A stretch of 42,773 nt of DNA from a virus. Below, one piece after another: positions 13,916 through 24,500 of this stretch. A model generated the notes under the pieces. The model searched no databases. It had not been told where the DNA came from and saw nothing but the letters and a program-made list of their open reading frames with translations. The position numbers and the translations under genes were made by a program. Position 1 is the stretch's first letter, and each line of letters opens with the position of its first letter. The stretch lies in the IMG/VR virus record IMGVR_UViG_3300011253_001100, positions 1 through 42,773 of that record; one strand, written 5' to 3'.

Positions 13916-16900
13916 TGGATGGGACCGGACAGGCGGCCGATGGTGTCGGTGTCAGTGTCGGACAGGGCGCGCAGACCAGCGCGCCGCTCGGCCTTCCGCT
14001 GCCGGGCTTCGGCGAGCAGCGAGGCGGCCTCGGGGAACTCTTCGAGCATCTCCCGCAGCGCCTTCTGGCGGTAGCGGGTGACGATCATGGTGATCGCTTC
14101 GACGCGCTCGGACTGGCCGACCTCAGCGACGGAGCTCATCCGCTTGTAGCGGTTGGACTGCATGAGCCCGGTGAGCTCCTGGCGGAGACTCTTGCCCTTG
14201 ACCTTGACCTTCCCGTGGAGCTCGCCCCAGCGGTCGTAGGCGGTCTGCCCGGCGTCGTTGCGGATCTCGCGGAGGTCGACCCCGTTCTGGACCTCCCGCG
14301 GCGGGCGGAAGCCGTGGCGCAGGGAGGCGAGCTCCTGGCGGATCAGGTCGGAGGAGACCTCGCGGTAGGCGATCGGCTGGATGAAGCCGACCCAGGAGCC
14401 GATGGCGTCATCGCCAGCCTGCCCGGTGCGCTTCAGGGGCTCGCCGAGGAGGTTGCGCCGGACGCCCGCCTGGACGTCGATGGCGTCGCCGAGGCCCGGG
14501 GTGCGGCTCACGATGCGTTCGAGGACCCCGTGGGACTCGACCATCGCGTCGTCGCCGAACGCCTGCATCGCCTGGCCGAAGGTGTTGGGCACGACCGCCG
14601 AGGCGTACTGCTCGACGAGGGCGCCCATGTTCTTCTGGGGGTCGGAGAGGGCGTCGATCACCTGGCCGATGCCCTGCATGAAGGACCGCTCGACGAAGTT
14701 GTTGGCGAGCGAGACCATGATCGAGGTCCCGACCTCCTGGAGATCGGTGTCCTCCGACGAGTCCGCCAGGCGGGCGACGTCGTAGGTGTCCGCCACGAGA
14801 CCGAAGAAGGTCGCGAAGGGGTCCATCCGGAGGTACTGCACGAAGCCGCTGGGCGTCCTGAAGGAGTAGGGCATCCAGCCCGCGTCCATCAGAGCCTTCC
14901 GCTCGTCGGGGTCCTGGGGGCCGCGCCCGGTGATGAGGCCGTTCGCGGCGAGCATCGAGGCGGTGCCCATCATGCCGATCCCCGCGGCCACCCGGCCGTA
15001 GGCGTTGGCCTGGACCGTGGGGTCGTCGGAGAGCATCTCCTTCAGGAAGCGGCTGCGGATCTCCTCGGGCGCCTTGGCGCGGAGCTTCTTCGAGGCGAGG
15101 CCGTACTCCAGGACGTCAGCGATCGGGATGCGCTGGCCGACGAACTTCGCGACGTTCAGCGGCATCCGGTAGAACGGCACGATGAAGCGGCCGAGCGGCA
15201 GGTCGTAGACCGTCATCGAGTCGAGCCACGCCTGGCCCTTCTGGCCGAAGCCGCCGTCGGGCAGCGGCGTCTGGAGGGTGGCCTCCTGGGCGCGCGCCAG
15301 GGCGTCCTCCATGTTGGCCGACCGCGAGGGGTCGAAGTGCTTGGTGTAGTTCGCGTCGACGTAGTTCGCCAGGGCGGCCGGGTCGGTGAGCCCCTGGGCC
15401 TTGCCCTCGGCGATCGCGATCTTCCTGGCAGCGGTCTCGGTCTTCAGCTGGCCGTCCACCAGGACGGTCTTGAGCGTGTCGTCGGCGTAGGCCGCGGCGC
15501 CCGCGTGGTCCATCCCCTTCTCCAGGCCCTCGGCGAGGAACTGGCCGCGGAGGCGAGCACGCGCGGTCATCTGCTTCACGAACTCGTCGGCCGTACCGAT
15601 GAGGCGGGACGGGAACCCGACCACCTTCCCGGCGACGTGGAACATCGAGCCGAGGAGCTTCTCGCTCTGGTCGCCCGCGAGCTCACGGCGGAGCGTGGTG
15701 CCCCCGGCGAGCGGGTCGTCGCGCATGGAGCGGCCCGGGTCGATCTGGCTGACGCCCGTCTGCCACGTCTTCTTCGCGGCCCTCGCGGCCTCCTGGAAGC
15801 CCGAGGTCAGCGAGATGAGCTCGCCGTAGGCCGAGTTGATCGCGGTGCGGTCGCCGCGGAGGGCGCCACCGAGCATCTGCTCCAGGGGGAGGTAGACCGC
15901 CAGGGCGGCGCCGGACAGGCCCTGGATCGAGATGGTGCGCGGGCCAGAGAGGATCGAGTTGATGAAGACCTCGTAGAGGACCTTCGAAGACTTGCGGCCG
16001 AAGGACAGCTTCCGCAGCGCCTCGGCGGCGGCGGCCGACTCCAGGCCACCCTCGCTGAACGCCACGGCCATCTGCTCCATGAGGACCTCGGTGTCGGCCG
16101 AGTCGCCGAGCATCTTCGCGGTGAGCTCGGCCATGGGGCCGTCGTTCTCGAAGGCGATCTGCTGGGCGCGGAGGAGGCGGCCCCCCTCGCTGCCGACCGC
16201 GTTCATGTTGCGGAGGGCGTCGTTGAAGCCGTGCTGCTGGAGCTTCAGGAACTTCGCCTTGGCTTCGACGTCGCCCTTGATGGCGAGGTCGAGCAGCTGG
16301 GCAGCGCCCTCCAGCATGGCGCCCATGTACTGGTTGATCGAGACGGAGACCACGGTCTGCGCGCGGATGTCGTCAGCGGCGCCCCGGGCCTTCGCAGAGA
16401 CGAGTTGCAGGGCCTCCTCGGGGGAGAGCCCCAGGAGCTCCGAGGTCATCCTCACGGCCTCCGCGTGGATCTCCTCGCTGATCGGCCCGATCTCCTTCAG
16501 CGTGCCCCCGTTGAGGTCTTCGACCGCGCGGTAGACGTGGGCCCCGCCCTTCGTCTCGACGCGGTCCGCGAGGTTCTTGCCGTCGGGGTGGAGCTCGAAC
16601 TCGACCAGCTGCTCGGGGTCGAGCTTGCGCGGGTTCGCCTCGGGCAGCGGGCGCGCGGCCTTCGAGTAGCCGTAGGCGTCCATGAACTCGTCGGTGGCCG
16701 CCTCGGCCTCGTCGTCGGTGAGCCGGGCCCCACCGATCTCTTCGAGGATCTCGTCCTTCCCCTGGGGGGTCTCCGAGTGGAACTCCTCGCCAGCCGCGGG
16801 GCCGGGGTTGTCCCTCGACACCGGGCCGGGCTCGACCTCGTCGAGGTCCTTCGCGCGGGCGCGGGTGTTCATCAGGTCGGCCATGCCGTCCCGAGCGCGG

Positions 16901-17634
16901 CCGGGGTCGACCGCGTCCTTCATCGCGTCGCGGATGCCGCCCGGCTCCATGCCGTCGGCCTTCGCCTTGCGGACCGCCTTGAGGCCCCGCATGGACTCGA
17001 TGAGCGAGCCGACCGCGGCGCCGAGGCCCATGCCTTCGAGGACGTTCTTGATCCTCGCGACCACCTGGGAGTCATCCCCGTCGGTCGCCAGGAACTCGGT
17101 GAGCGGGTTGGCGAGCGCGGGTTGGCTCTGGATCAGCGCGGAGAAGTTCTCCTCGTGGCCGTCGAACGAGAGGAAGTCGGACACGGCCCCAGCCGTCGCG
17201 CCCTTGTTCACGCCCATCAGGAACTTCCCGGACTTCGTCGCGGACATCGCAGCGGAGGCCGCCTTGACCGCGCCGAGTTTGCTCAGGGCGTTCGCAGCGA
17301 AGCCGCCAGGGACGAAGCCGATGGCGAACTGCGCGATGTTCTCCAGGAGCGCGCCGCCGAAGGTGTCGCTCTTGCCGAAGACGCGGTCGTCCCCGGACTC
17401 GATGCCGACCAGCGAGCCGATCGAACGGACGAACCCCTCGGCACCCCGGGGGATCGCCAGGGCGACGTCGTCGAAGTCGAGCCAGCCGCCGTCCTCCTCC
17501 TCGCCCTCCGCGTTCACGCCGGAGCTCGCGAGGCGGGCCTGCTCGGCCCGGCGGAGGAAGTCCGTCTGCTCAGCGCGCTCGGCTTCGCGACGGTCCTCCT
17601 CGCGGAAGTAGCTGTCCACGCTGTAGTCAGTCAT
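13912..17634 (-). CDS. Internal virion / DNA ejection protein (T7 gp16-like)
   Basis: A 1240-residue protein in the place of T7 gp16 (1318 residues), which leaves the capsid at infection and helps form the trans-envelope channel. It is predominantly helical, with a hydrophobic Gly/Ala stretch at about residues 85-135 (FAIGFVPGGFAANALSKLGA) and long amphipathic regions. I find no lytic transglycosylase motif at the N-terminus, where T7 gp16 has one; the N-terminus is instead acidic. Identification is by size, composition and synteny. Confidence 0.8.
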   Translation of the reverse strand: MTDYSVDSYFREEDRREAERAEQTDFLRRAEQARLASSGVNAEGEEEDGGWLDFDDVALAIPRGAEGFVRSIGSLVGIESGDDRVFGKSDTFGGALLENIAQFAIGFVPGGFAANALSKLGAVKAASAAMSATKSGKFLMGVNKGATAGAVSDFLSFDGHEENFSALIQSQPALANPLTEFLATDGDDSQVVARIKNVLEGMGLGAAVGSLIESMRGLKAVRKAKADGMEPGGIRDAMKDAVDPGRARDGMADLMNTRARAKDLDEVEPGPVSRDNPGPAAGEEFHSETPQGKDEILEEIGGARLTDDEAEAATDEFMDAYGYSKAARPLPEANPRKLDPEQLVEFELHPDGKNLADRVETKGGAHVYRAVEDLNGGTLKEIGPISEEIHAEAVRMTSELLGLSPEEALQLVSAKARGAADDIRAQTVVSVSINQYMGAMLEGAAQLLDLAIKGDVEAKAKFLKLQQHGFNDALRNMNAVGSEGGRLLRAQQIAFENDGPMAELTAKMLGDSADTEVLMEQMAVAFSEGGLESAAAAEALRKLSFGRKSSKVLYEVFINSILSGPRTISIQGLSGAALAVYLPLEQMLGGALRGDRTAINSAYGELISLTSGFQEAARAAKKTWQTGVSQIDPGRSMRDDPLAGGTTLRRELAGDQSEKLLGSMFHVAGKVVGFPSRLIGTADEFVKQMTARARLRGQFLAEGLEKGMDHAGAAAYADDTLKTVLVDGQLKTETAARKIAIAEGKAQGLTDPAALANYVDANYTKHFDPSRSANMEDALARAQEATLQTPLPDGGFGQKGQAWLDSMTVYDLPLGRFIVPFYRMPLNVAKFVGQRIPIADVLEYGLASKKLRAKAPEEIRSRFLKEMLSDDPTVQANAYGRVAAGIGMMGTASMLAANGLITGRGPQDPDERKALMDAGWMPYSFRTPSGFVQYLRMDPFATFFGLVADTYDVARLADSSEDTDLQEVGTSIMVSLANNFVERSFMQGIGQVIDALSDPQKNMGALVEQYASAVVPNTFGQAMQAFGDDAMVESHGVLERIVSRTPGLGDAIDVQAGVRRNLLGEPLKRTGQAGDDAIGSWVGFIQPIAYREVSSDLIRQELASLRHGFRPPREVQNGVDLREIRNDAGQTAYDRWGELHGKVKVKGKSLRQELTGLMQSNRYKRMSSVAEVGQSERVEAITMIVTRYRQKALREMLEEFPEAASLLAEARQRKAERRAGLRALSDTDTDTIGRLSGPIQ

Positions 17635-20499
17635 CTAGTTCTCGTTGAAGTCCTTGAGGCGGAGTAGCTGGCGTCGACGGAACTCGACGGTCGCCTGGGC
17701 GGGGTCGGCGGTGTCCAGGCCGAGCTTGGTGAAGAAGGTCATCCGGTCAGCCTCGGGGGTGTTCGCGATCCACTCGTCGACCGCCTTGCCGGTCTGGAAG
17801 AAGAGCGAGAGGTGGGTGTTCGCCTGGTCGTAGTCCGGCGTCAGGGTCAGCTTGACGCCATCCTTCGAGTCGAAGGTGATGACGCTGTCGCTGGCGGACA
17901 GGGCAGCCTGGAGGCGAGCTCGGCGCAGGTCGGCCTTCTCGTTCGTCGCCTGGGTGAGGACCAGGAGGTCGCCACCCCAGGAGCGATCGAGGTTGCCGAT
18001 GTCGCCCTTCGAGATGTCGACCTGGATGGGCTTGCCAGCCATGAAGTCCTCGGGGGACTGCACGCCGGACAGCAGGGCGAGCGAGGTGAGCCGCTGGGCG
18101 AACTCCTCCGGCACGGTGTCCGCCAGGGAGGCGTCGCGGATCTCCTGACCGATGGTGTACCGCGCGGTGCGCCCGAAGACGCGCTCGGGGGTGCTCGACT
18201 CGAAGAAGCCGATCGTGCTCTGCGGGTCGCCGAGCCACTCCGGGACGGGGCCCATGGTGAGCGCGACGGCCGCGGGCACCGAGCCGCTGTTGACGTAGGC
18301 CCGGTAGTCGAGGGCACCCTGGCGGTTCCGCGCGGCCTTCCTGGGGCCAACCTCGGCGGCGAGGCGCAGGGTCTTCTTGTCCTCGTCCTTGAGGTACGGG
18401 TCCATGCTCTCCAGCATCGCGTCGCGGATCGCCCGGTTGGTCGCGACGATCTGCTCCTCGGGCGCGAGGCTCTGGGTCTCCTTGGCGCCAGCCAGCGCAC
18501 GCTCGCGGAAGCTGTCGACGACCTCGGCCTTGAGCGCGGAGGTGACCTCGGCGGAGAGGCCCTCCGTCTCGGCCAGGTCCTGGATCACGCTGTCGATCGC
18601 GCGCAGGGAGTTCTGGTAGCGGAGGTTCCCGAGGAGACGGTTCTCCTGCGTCGAGGCCGTGCGGTCACGCTTCGAGCGGAGGTCGGTGATGACGCTCTGC
18701 TCGACCCGGCCGCGCAGCTTCGAGAGGGCCTCGTCCATGGCCTCGGAGTCGCCGCGGGAGAGCGCGATGTTGAACTCGGACACGCCCTCCTGGATCTGCT
18801 CCTCGAACCCGCGGAGCTTCGTCTCGCGGGCGCGCAGCTTCTCCTGGACGTCGGGCAGGGCCCAGACGTCGGTGGGCTCCTCGCCCTTCCTCTTGAGGTC
18901 GAGGGCGCGCTGCTGGACGTAGCTCAGGAGCTCGGAGCCCTCCTTCTGGAGGCTGGTGTAGTCGGCGGGGTTGACGTTCCGCGGGATCGCCTTGTCGCTC
19001 ACGACGGCGTCCAGCTGGCGCATCCCGGGCGACTGGCGCAGGGCGTTCCAGACCTTGCCCGGCTCGTCCTTGGTCCACTGGCGGAGGCCCGCGGCGCTCA
19101 GCTGGTCCCCGGCGAAGGCGGCCACGATGAGGTCCGGGGTCCCGGCGCGCTGCATCGCGGTCAGGCGGGACATGATCCGCTCGTCCTCGGCGGCGTCCAG
19201 GGTGCCCCGCTGGTTGAAGTCGGCCGACAGGGTTCGCCTCAGCGTCCCCAGGAGCCACTCAGGGGGCGCGTCGAGCCCGGCCTGGCCGAGAGCCGCGCGG
19301 GCCGTCGGGTCCTCCAGGAGGCGCTCCACAGTGTCTCTGAACGCACGCTCGCTGGTGACGTCGCCGGAGTCCGCGAGGATCTCCTCCTGGAGGCCCCTGG
19401 CGACCCGGCTGATGTTCGACGTGAGGACGCCCATGGCGTCGTTCTCCTCGCGGGCGGCTTCGAGCGCGGCCCGCTCCGCGCGGCGCCGGAGGCCGTGGAT
19501 GGCCTGGGCCTCGGGGCGGCTGTCGTTCTCGATGGGGAGCCCGGGGGTGATCTCGATCTCGCCGACGATGTCGAGCATCCTCTGGACGCCCTCGGGGTCG
19601 TCCTCGAGGTCCGACTCGGATATCTGCGTCGCGGTCGCCATGACGAGCTCCAGGGGGTCCCCGACGTTCTCGACCTCGCGGAGGTACTGGACGCCGTCCT
19701 GGAAGGACTTGGCCGCGGTCAGCGGGCCGACCGAGGGGTCCATCAGGGAGCGCATCCCGGTCGCCTCGAAGCCCGGGCGGTTGAACCCGGTGGCGAGCTC
19801 GTTGACCCGGAGGGACCGAGCGCGGGCGCTCTGGGCTCCGGCGCGCTGCTCGCCGATCGTGTCGAGGAAGCTGCCCTCGATCTCGGGCCAGAACTCGTCG
19901 ACGAGCTCTCGCGCGGTGAGCGACTGGGAGACCAGGGGGGACGCTAGGAGCTCCGCGCGCTTCGCCGCGGCGAACTCCTCGGCGTCCTCGGGGACGATGA
20001 GGTTGCCGTCCCCATCCTCGATCGCGGTGTACTGACCGACCCCGGCCATGAGCTCGCGGGCCGACTGGCGCATGGCGCGCTCGGTCTCGGCCTGGGCGAC
20101 CCCGATGAGCCAGACCGGGTCGGCCTGGTCCGGGATGACGCCCTGCTCGCGGAGCGTGCGGAGGACACCCTTCTGGCGCTTCGCGAGCTCGGCGTCGTCG
20201 GTGATGCCCTCGCCCACCTTCGCGAGCTCCTCCTGGAGCGTGGCGACGGCGTCGCTGTTCGCGCGGTCCCGGCCGAACTGCTGGCCGGACTCCTGCGCGA
20301 GGCGGCGGCGCTCCTTCTGCTCCTCCTGGACGATCCCGAGGACCTGGTCGCCGAGCGGGCCGATGTCGACCGGGCGCGCAGCGGTGGCCCCGTTGAGGTT
20401 GAGGGTCGTGTCCTGGTAGACGTCGCGAGCGCCGATCTGCGGCCCGGCCTGGGTGCTCCTCGTCGGGGAGAGGTCCTGGATGCGGTAGCGTTTCTGCAT
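17635..20499 (-). CDS. Internal virion protein (T7 gp15-like)
   Basis: 954 residues, helix-rich, charged, no signal peptide. In T7 gp15 (747 residues) assembles with gp14 and gp16 into the internal core and ejection channel. The flanking gp14-like and gp16-like genes place this product in the same role. Its N-terminus, MQKRYRIQDLSPTRSTQ, is followed by a Gly/Ala-rich segment and a long series of predicted helices. It is longer than T7 gp15, with no obvious inserted enzyme domain. Confidence 0.75.
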   Translation of the reverse strand: MQKRYRIQDLSPTRSTQAGPQIGARDVYQDTTLNLNGATAARPVDIGPLGDQVLGIVQEEQKERRRLAQESGQQFGRDRANSDAVATLQEELAKVGEGITDDAELAKRQKGVLRTLREQGVIPDQADPVWLIGVAQAETERAMRQSARELMAGVGQYTAIEDGDGNLIVPEDAEEFAAAKRAELLASPLVSQSLTARELVDEFWPEIEGSFLDTIGEQRAGAQSARARSLRVNELATGFNRPGFEATGMRSLMDPSVGPLTAAKSFQDGVQYLREVENVGDPLELVMATATQISESDLEDDPEGVQRMLDIVGEIEITPGLPIENDSRPEAQAIHGLRRRAERAALEAAREENDAMGVLTSNISRVARGLQEEILADSGDVTSERAFRDTVERLLEDPTARAALGQAGLDAPPEWLLGTLRRTLSADFNQRGTLDAAEDERIMSRLTAMQRAGTPDLIVAAFAGDQLSAAGLRQWTKDEPGKVWNALRQSPGMRQLDAVVSDKAIPRNVNPADYTSLQKEGSELLSYVQQRALDLKRKGEEPTDVWALPDVQEKLRARETKLRGFEEQIQEGVSEFNIALSRGDSEAMDEALSKLRGRVEQSVITDLRSKRDRTASTQENRLLGNLRYQNSLRAIDSVIQDLAETEGLSAEVTSALKAEVVDSFRERALAGAKETQSLAPEEQIVATNRAIRDAMLESMDPYLKDEDKKTLRLAAEVGPRKAARNRQGALDYRAYVNSGSVPAAVALTMGPVPEWLGDPQSTIGFFESSTPERVFGRTARYTIGQEIRDASLADTVPEEFAQRLTSLALLSGVQSPEDFMAGKPIQVDISKGDIGNLDRSWGGDLLVLTQATNEKADLRRARLQAALSASDSVITFDSKDGVKLTLTPDYDQANTHLSLFFQTGKAVDEWIANTPEADRMTFFTKLGLDTADPAQATVEFRRRQLLRLKDFNEN

Positions 20500-20502
20500 G
20501 GT

Positions 20503-21039
20503 CTACGGGCCGGTGGTTGCGTCGGGGAGGGGGCCGCCCATGGTCGAGGCGTAGCCGGAGAGGGCAGCGCCACCGAGGCCGAACACGACGTCCCAGATGC
20601 CGACGCCGGGCTGGATGGGCTTCTGGGCTGCGAGGGCGCGGTTGTACGCCTGGCGGTTGATCGCCTCGAACTCGTAGGTGTCCGCCGAGTCGCCGAGGAA
20701 GGACCGCCGGGTGACGGCGGCGCGGTTCGTGACCTCCTGGGAGGCGAGGTTGGCGAGCGTCTTGGAGACAGACCCACCGGCCGAGCCGCCAGCGCGGGCG
20801 ATCCCGCTGGCCTTCAGGGCCTCGCGGGTGACGTTCACAGCCTCGGCAGCCAGGGACTCACGCGCCTCGACGCGGCGCCGGATGACGCCCTCCGCCTGGA
20901 AGGCGGCGTCCTTGTTGGCACGCTGGCGGGCGGTCTCCGCCTGCGTCTTGTTGAACTTGTTGTTCGCGTCCGCGACCATCTGCTGCTGGACCAGCTGGGT
21001 CCCGGCGATCGCCATGGAGATCGAGACGGGCTCACACAT
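20503..21039 (-). CDS. Internal virion protein (T7 gp14-like)
   Basis: 178 residues beginning MCEPVSISMAIAGTQLVQQQ. T7 gp14 likewise begins MCWAAAIPIAISGAQ and has similar length (196). A Gln/Ala/Lys-rich helical centre and a Gly/Ala hydrophobic C-terminal segment near residues 145-165 (VGIWDVVFGLGGAALSGYAS) fit a protein that enters the outer membrane on ejection. It overlaps the gp13-like gene upstream by eight bases. Confidence 0.82.
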   Translation of the reverse strand: MCEPVSISMAIAGTQLVQQQMVADANNKFNKTQAETARQRANKDAAFQAEGVIRRRVEARESLAAEAVNVTREALKASGIARAGGSAGGSVSKTLANLASQEVTNRAAVTRRSFLGDSADTYEFEAINRQAYNRALAAQKPIQPGVGIWDVVFGLGGAALSGYASTMGGPLPDATTGP

Positions 21040-21520
21040 TGAGCATCTCCTTCGTGGCGTAGAACTCCAGGAAGACCTCGCCGTCGTTCCCGTAGCCCGG
21101 GTGGGCGTCAGTGAACTTGAACCCCATGGACTTCAGCCAGCGGACGTGGACAGCGTTGCGGGCGTCCACGAAGTTCGCGAGGAACTCGAAGGTGTTGAAG
21201 AGGCGGGTGACCCACTCGCGGCTGAGGCGCATGAACTCCTTGGGGGAGGAGACCACCTCGTCGGCACCCAGCAGCCAGACGTAGCCGAACTTCACGCCGG
21301 ACTTCTCGTAGACTTCGAGGTCGGGCGTGACGCCGAACATGGCGATCGGGCCGAGCTTGCCTTCCTCGACGGTGTAGCACAGCGTCGATCCGCGAAAGCC
21401 CTTCTCCAGGGCGGTCTTCGGGGTGTCGCCGGATGCCGCTGCGATCTCCATGAGGTCAGCCTCGCGGAGATGCGGCGCAAGGTCCTTCGGGTCGGACGCG
21501 GTCGCAGGGCGGATGTTCAT
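21032..21520 (-). CDS. gp13-like protein with acetyltransferase-type fold
   Basis: 162 residues starting at ATG 21520 (MNIRPATASDPKDLAPHLRE), overlapping the upstream stop by four bases. In T7-like phages the gene between tail tube B and gp14 encodes gp13, needed for internal core assembly. The pattern IRPATASD at the start and NAVHVRWLKSMGFKFTD near the C-terminus is GNAT-like, as in gp13-family proteins of environmental podoviruses. Whether it binds acetyl-CoA is unknown. Confidence 0.75.
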   Translation of the reverse strand: MNIRPATASDPKDLAPHLREADLMEIAAASGDTPKTALEKGFRGSTLCYTVEEGKLGPIAMFGVTPDLEVYEKSGVKFGYVWLLGADEVVSSPKEFMRLSREWVTRLFNTFEFLANFVDARNAVHVRWLKSMGFKFTDAHPGYGNDGEVFLEFYATKEMLNV

Positions 21521-24500
21521 AGGGCAGGTCGGTAGCGGCTGAGGTCCCCCTCCCAGGTGAGACCAAGGACGCGGGTGGGGAGGACCGTGGGGGACTCCAG
21601 CTTGACCACGAGGCCGTCCGCGGGGGAGGCGATCGAGGTGATCCAGGAGCCAGTGAACAGGTCGACAGTGGACGAGGCGACCGCGCAGAGGTCGGACGCC
21701 TGGGAGGTGAAGTCGTGCTGGAAGGTCTCTCCGAAGCACGCGGGGGTCAGCAGCACCGAGAGGAACCCGGTGCCCGCGACGCGGATCTCCAGGCGGTCCA
21801 CCAGGAGGCGACCAGCGCGGGGGACGGGGCCCTCGCCGTAGTCGACCTGGATCACCGGCTCGGTGAGCGTCAGCTGGAGGTTGTACTCCTCGCCGACCCA
21901 GTAGTCGTCGCTGGTGCAGTCCCCGGTCACGGTGACCGTGGTGGTCGTGAACTCCTCGACGTTGTACTCCACCCCTGCGGTCGTGGCGACGCGGGGGGTG
22001 GCGCCGGAGTCGAGGGTGTACGGGAGGGTGATGACCGTCTTGTCGTTCGGGGCGTCGTAGACCTCCGAGGTGACGGAGGTGTCGCGGACGCGGCGGTCGA
22101 TGTGGACCACGAGCTCCTGCCCGTCGTCGAAGATCCCGTCGCCGACCTCCATCTTCTCCAGGTAGAGGTCGTTGTCCCGGACGATCAGGAAGATCAGGTC
22201 CCGGTCGCGAGCCTCGACCCAGACGATCTCGGCGTCGTCGCCGAAGACCCAGCGGGACCAGGCGGCCTGCACCCGGCGGTTGCCGGACCAGACGTTGCGG
22301 TAGACGTAGAGCGTGTTCGCGGAGTCCGCGAGGATGAAGTGCGCCTGCTCGCGAGGGAGCGCCTCGTTGGACACGGGGGTCCCGGCGATGTAGCTCGGGA
22401 TGCCCTGCGAGACCTCCTCGAAGTCCAGCAGGCCCTCCTGGTTCCTGAAGAACTCCACGGCGCCAACGTAGTCGGCCCCGCGGGTCAGGTAGAGGAGTGA
22501 GCGGCCCGAGGGGCTGGGGCGCACGGGCGAGACCGAGTAGCTCGACACCCGACGGAGCGAGCTCACGTTGGGGGAGATGATGTCGCCGTCGAGCTCGTAC
22601 TGCCCGTTGTCCGTGGAGACGATGAGGCGCCCGCCGAGCTCACCCGCGGAGCGGATGGTCGTGAGCTCCTGCTCGTTCACCGCGAGGTCGATCGGGTCGC
22701 TCTCGGGGACCGTCAGGGTGGTCGTGTTGAACAGGTTGAAGTAGACCCCAGCCTCGCTGAGGAGGAGGTTCTGCCCGCCTGCGAGGCCGAGGCGGTTCGC
22801 GTGGAACAGGATCTCCCCGAGCTTCTTCCCGGCGATCCCCGGGGCGAGGTCCGTGCTGCCCACCGTGCGCTCCACCCAGTCGACCGGGCCGAACGTGAAG
22901 AAGGGCAGGTAGGCCGTGCCCGTCACCGTGCCCGAGGCGTCGTCGATGACGCGCTGAAGCTGGTGGGGCATGGAGTGCTCGTCCATGGTGAGGACGGTCT
23001 CCCAGTCGGTGGCCTCGTTCCAGCGACCCTGGCCGAACTCGTCGGTCCCGCCCTCCGCGACGAACTCGACCCAGAAGTCGTCGTCCGTGCTGGTCGGGTC
23101 GGGGCTGACCTTCGTGCGGTAGCCGTCGCGGCCGACGAGGGGGAGGTCTGCGAACCGCTCGACCTCGTCGCGCCACCCAGCGATCAGCGTGTCGCCCTGG
23201 GAGTCCGTGACGGAGAACGAGGTGATCTCGCTGGTGGACTTGATCTCGATGACGGAGCCCTCAGCGGTCGCGGAGAGGCTCGCGTCGAGCGCGGTGATGT
23301 CCGTGGCGAGGTCCCCGGCGATCCACTGGGTGTTCACCTGGGACACCGTGGTCCCGGGGTTCGTGGTCGTCGAGAACGTCCCGGCGGTGTTCGTGATCTC
23401 GACGACGTAGTCCGCGTTGGAGACGCCCTGCTGGACGCTGACGTACATGACGTCGGTCGGCGTGTCGGGGTGACGCGCGAGCCACGCGGTGCGCGACTCC
23501 GAGGCAGCCCCGGCGTACCTTGCGGTCCACTCGGTGTTCAGCACGAAGGTCGCATCGGCGACCGTCAGGAACCGGAAGCTCCCGTAGGCCGCCGTGCGGA
23601 GCGGGATCGACTCGGTGAGCGTGCTCGAGGTGTCGTCGTGTTGTAGCGCGATGCCCCAGAAGTAGTCGGCGTTCGTCGTTGCGCTGATGAGCGTGAGACG
23701 GACGAAGCCGAGCTGGTCGCCGGGGTTCGGGTTGTTCGAGCCGTTGGTCTGGTCGATGACGTAGACCGCGCGGTACCAGTCTCCGCCGACGGACTCGACG
23801 AACGAGGTGCCGGGCATCGTGCCCGCCAGGGCGGACGCCACGAGGGTCGTTCCGCTCCAGGTGAACTCGGCCTGGTAGTTGAGGCTCTGCGTCGTGTTCC
23901 GCGCGAGGAGGCGGATGGTGCCGACGTCGTCCTTCTTCTTGACGTAGACCGAGAGGACCGTGACGCCCTGGCCGATGCGGCCTCCAGCCTGGTGCGTCCA
24001 GTTGCCGTCGCCCGTGCCCTGGCGCGCGAGCTCGACGGCGGTGTCGCCGGAGCCGTTGGGGACGTCCGGCGCAGGCTCGGCGCTCGTCGCAGCGGTGGCC
24101 TCGTCGACTCCGGTGTCCGTGGACCAGGCGCCCTCGGTGCCGATGTGGCGCCAGTCGCCGATGAAGTTGTCCGGGCAGTCGGAGAGGTAGTGCGTCGAGT
24201 ACCCCAGGGGGCCGACGAGACCTTGATCGACGACGGTGGCCTCGGTCCCCGTGGGGATGCCGAAGACGCGCAGGCCGGGCGTGGTCGGCGTCGGGCCGCG
24301 GTCCGAGAAGATCACGGCGTAGTCCTCGCCGTCCCGGTCGATGGTCGTGAAGCTGGCGTTCGAGGGGAGGTCGTCGATCAGCTTGCCGAGGTGCTCGGTC
24401 GGGGGGCGCTTCGTGGCGCCGCCGACGAGCGACAGCCAGGCGTTGACGGCGTCCTCGACCTGGGTCGCCCGGCGGACGCTCGGGGGCTGCTGGGAGACGC

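Noticed and set aside
13903-17667. A 1254-codon open frame on the plus strand opposite the gp16-like gene
   Set aside because: It is the mirror of a real gene at high G+C. Its translation is low-complexity Leu/Val/Arg/Gly/Asp text without domains, and the minus strand carries the syntenic T7 gene.
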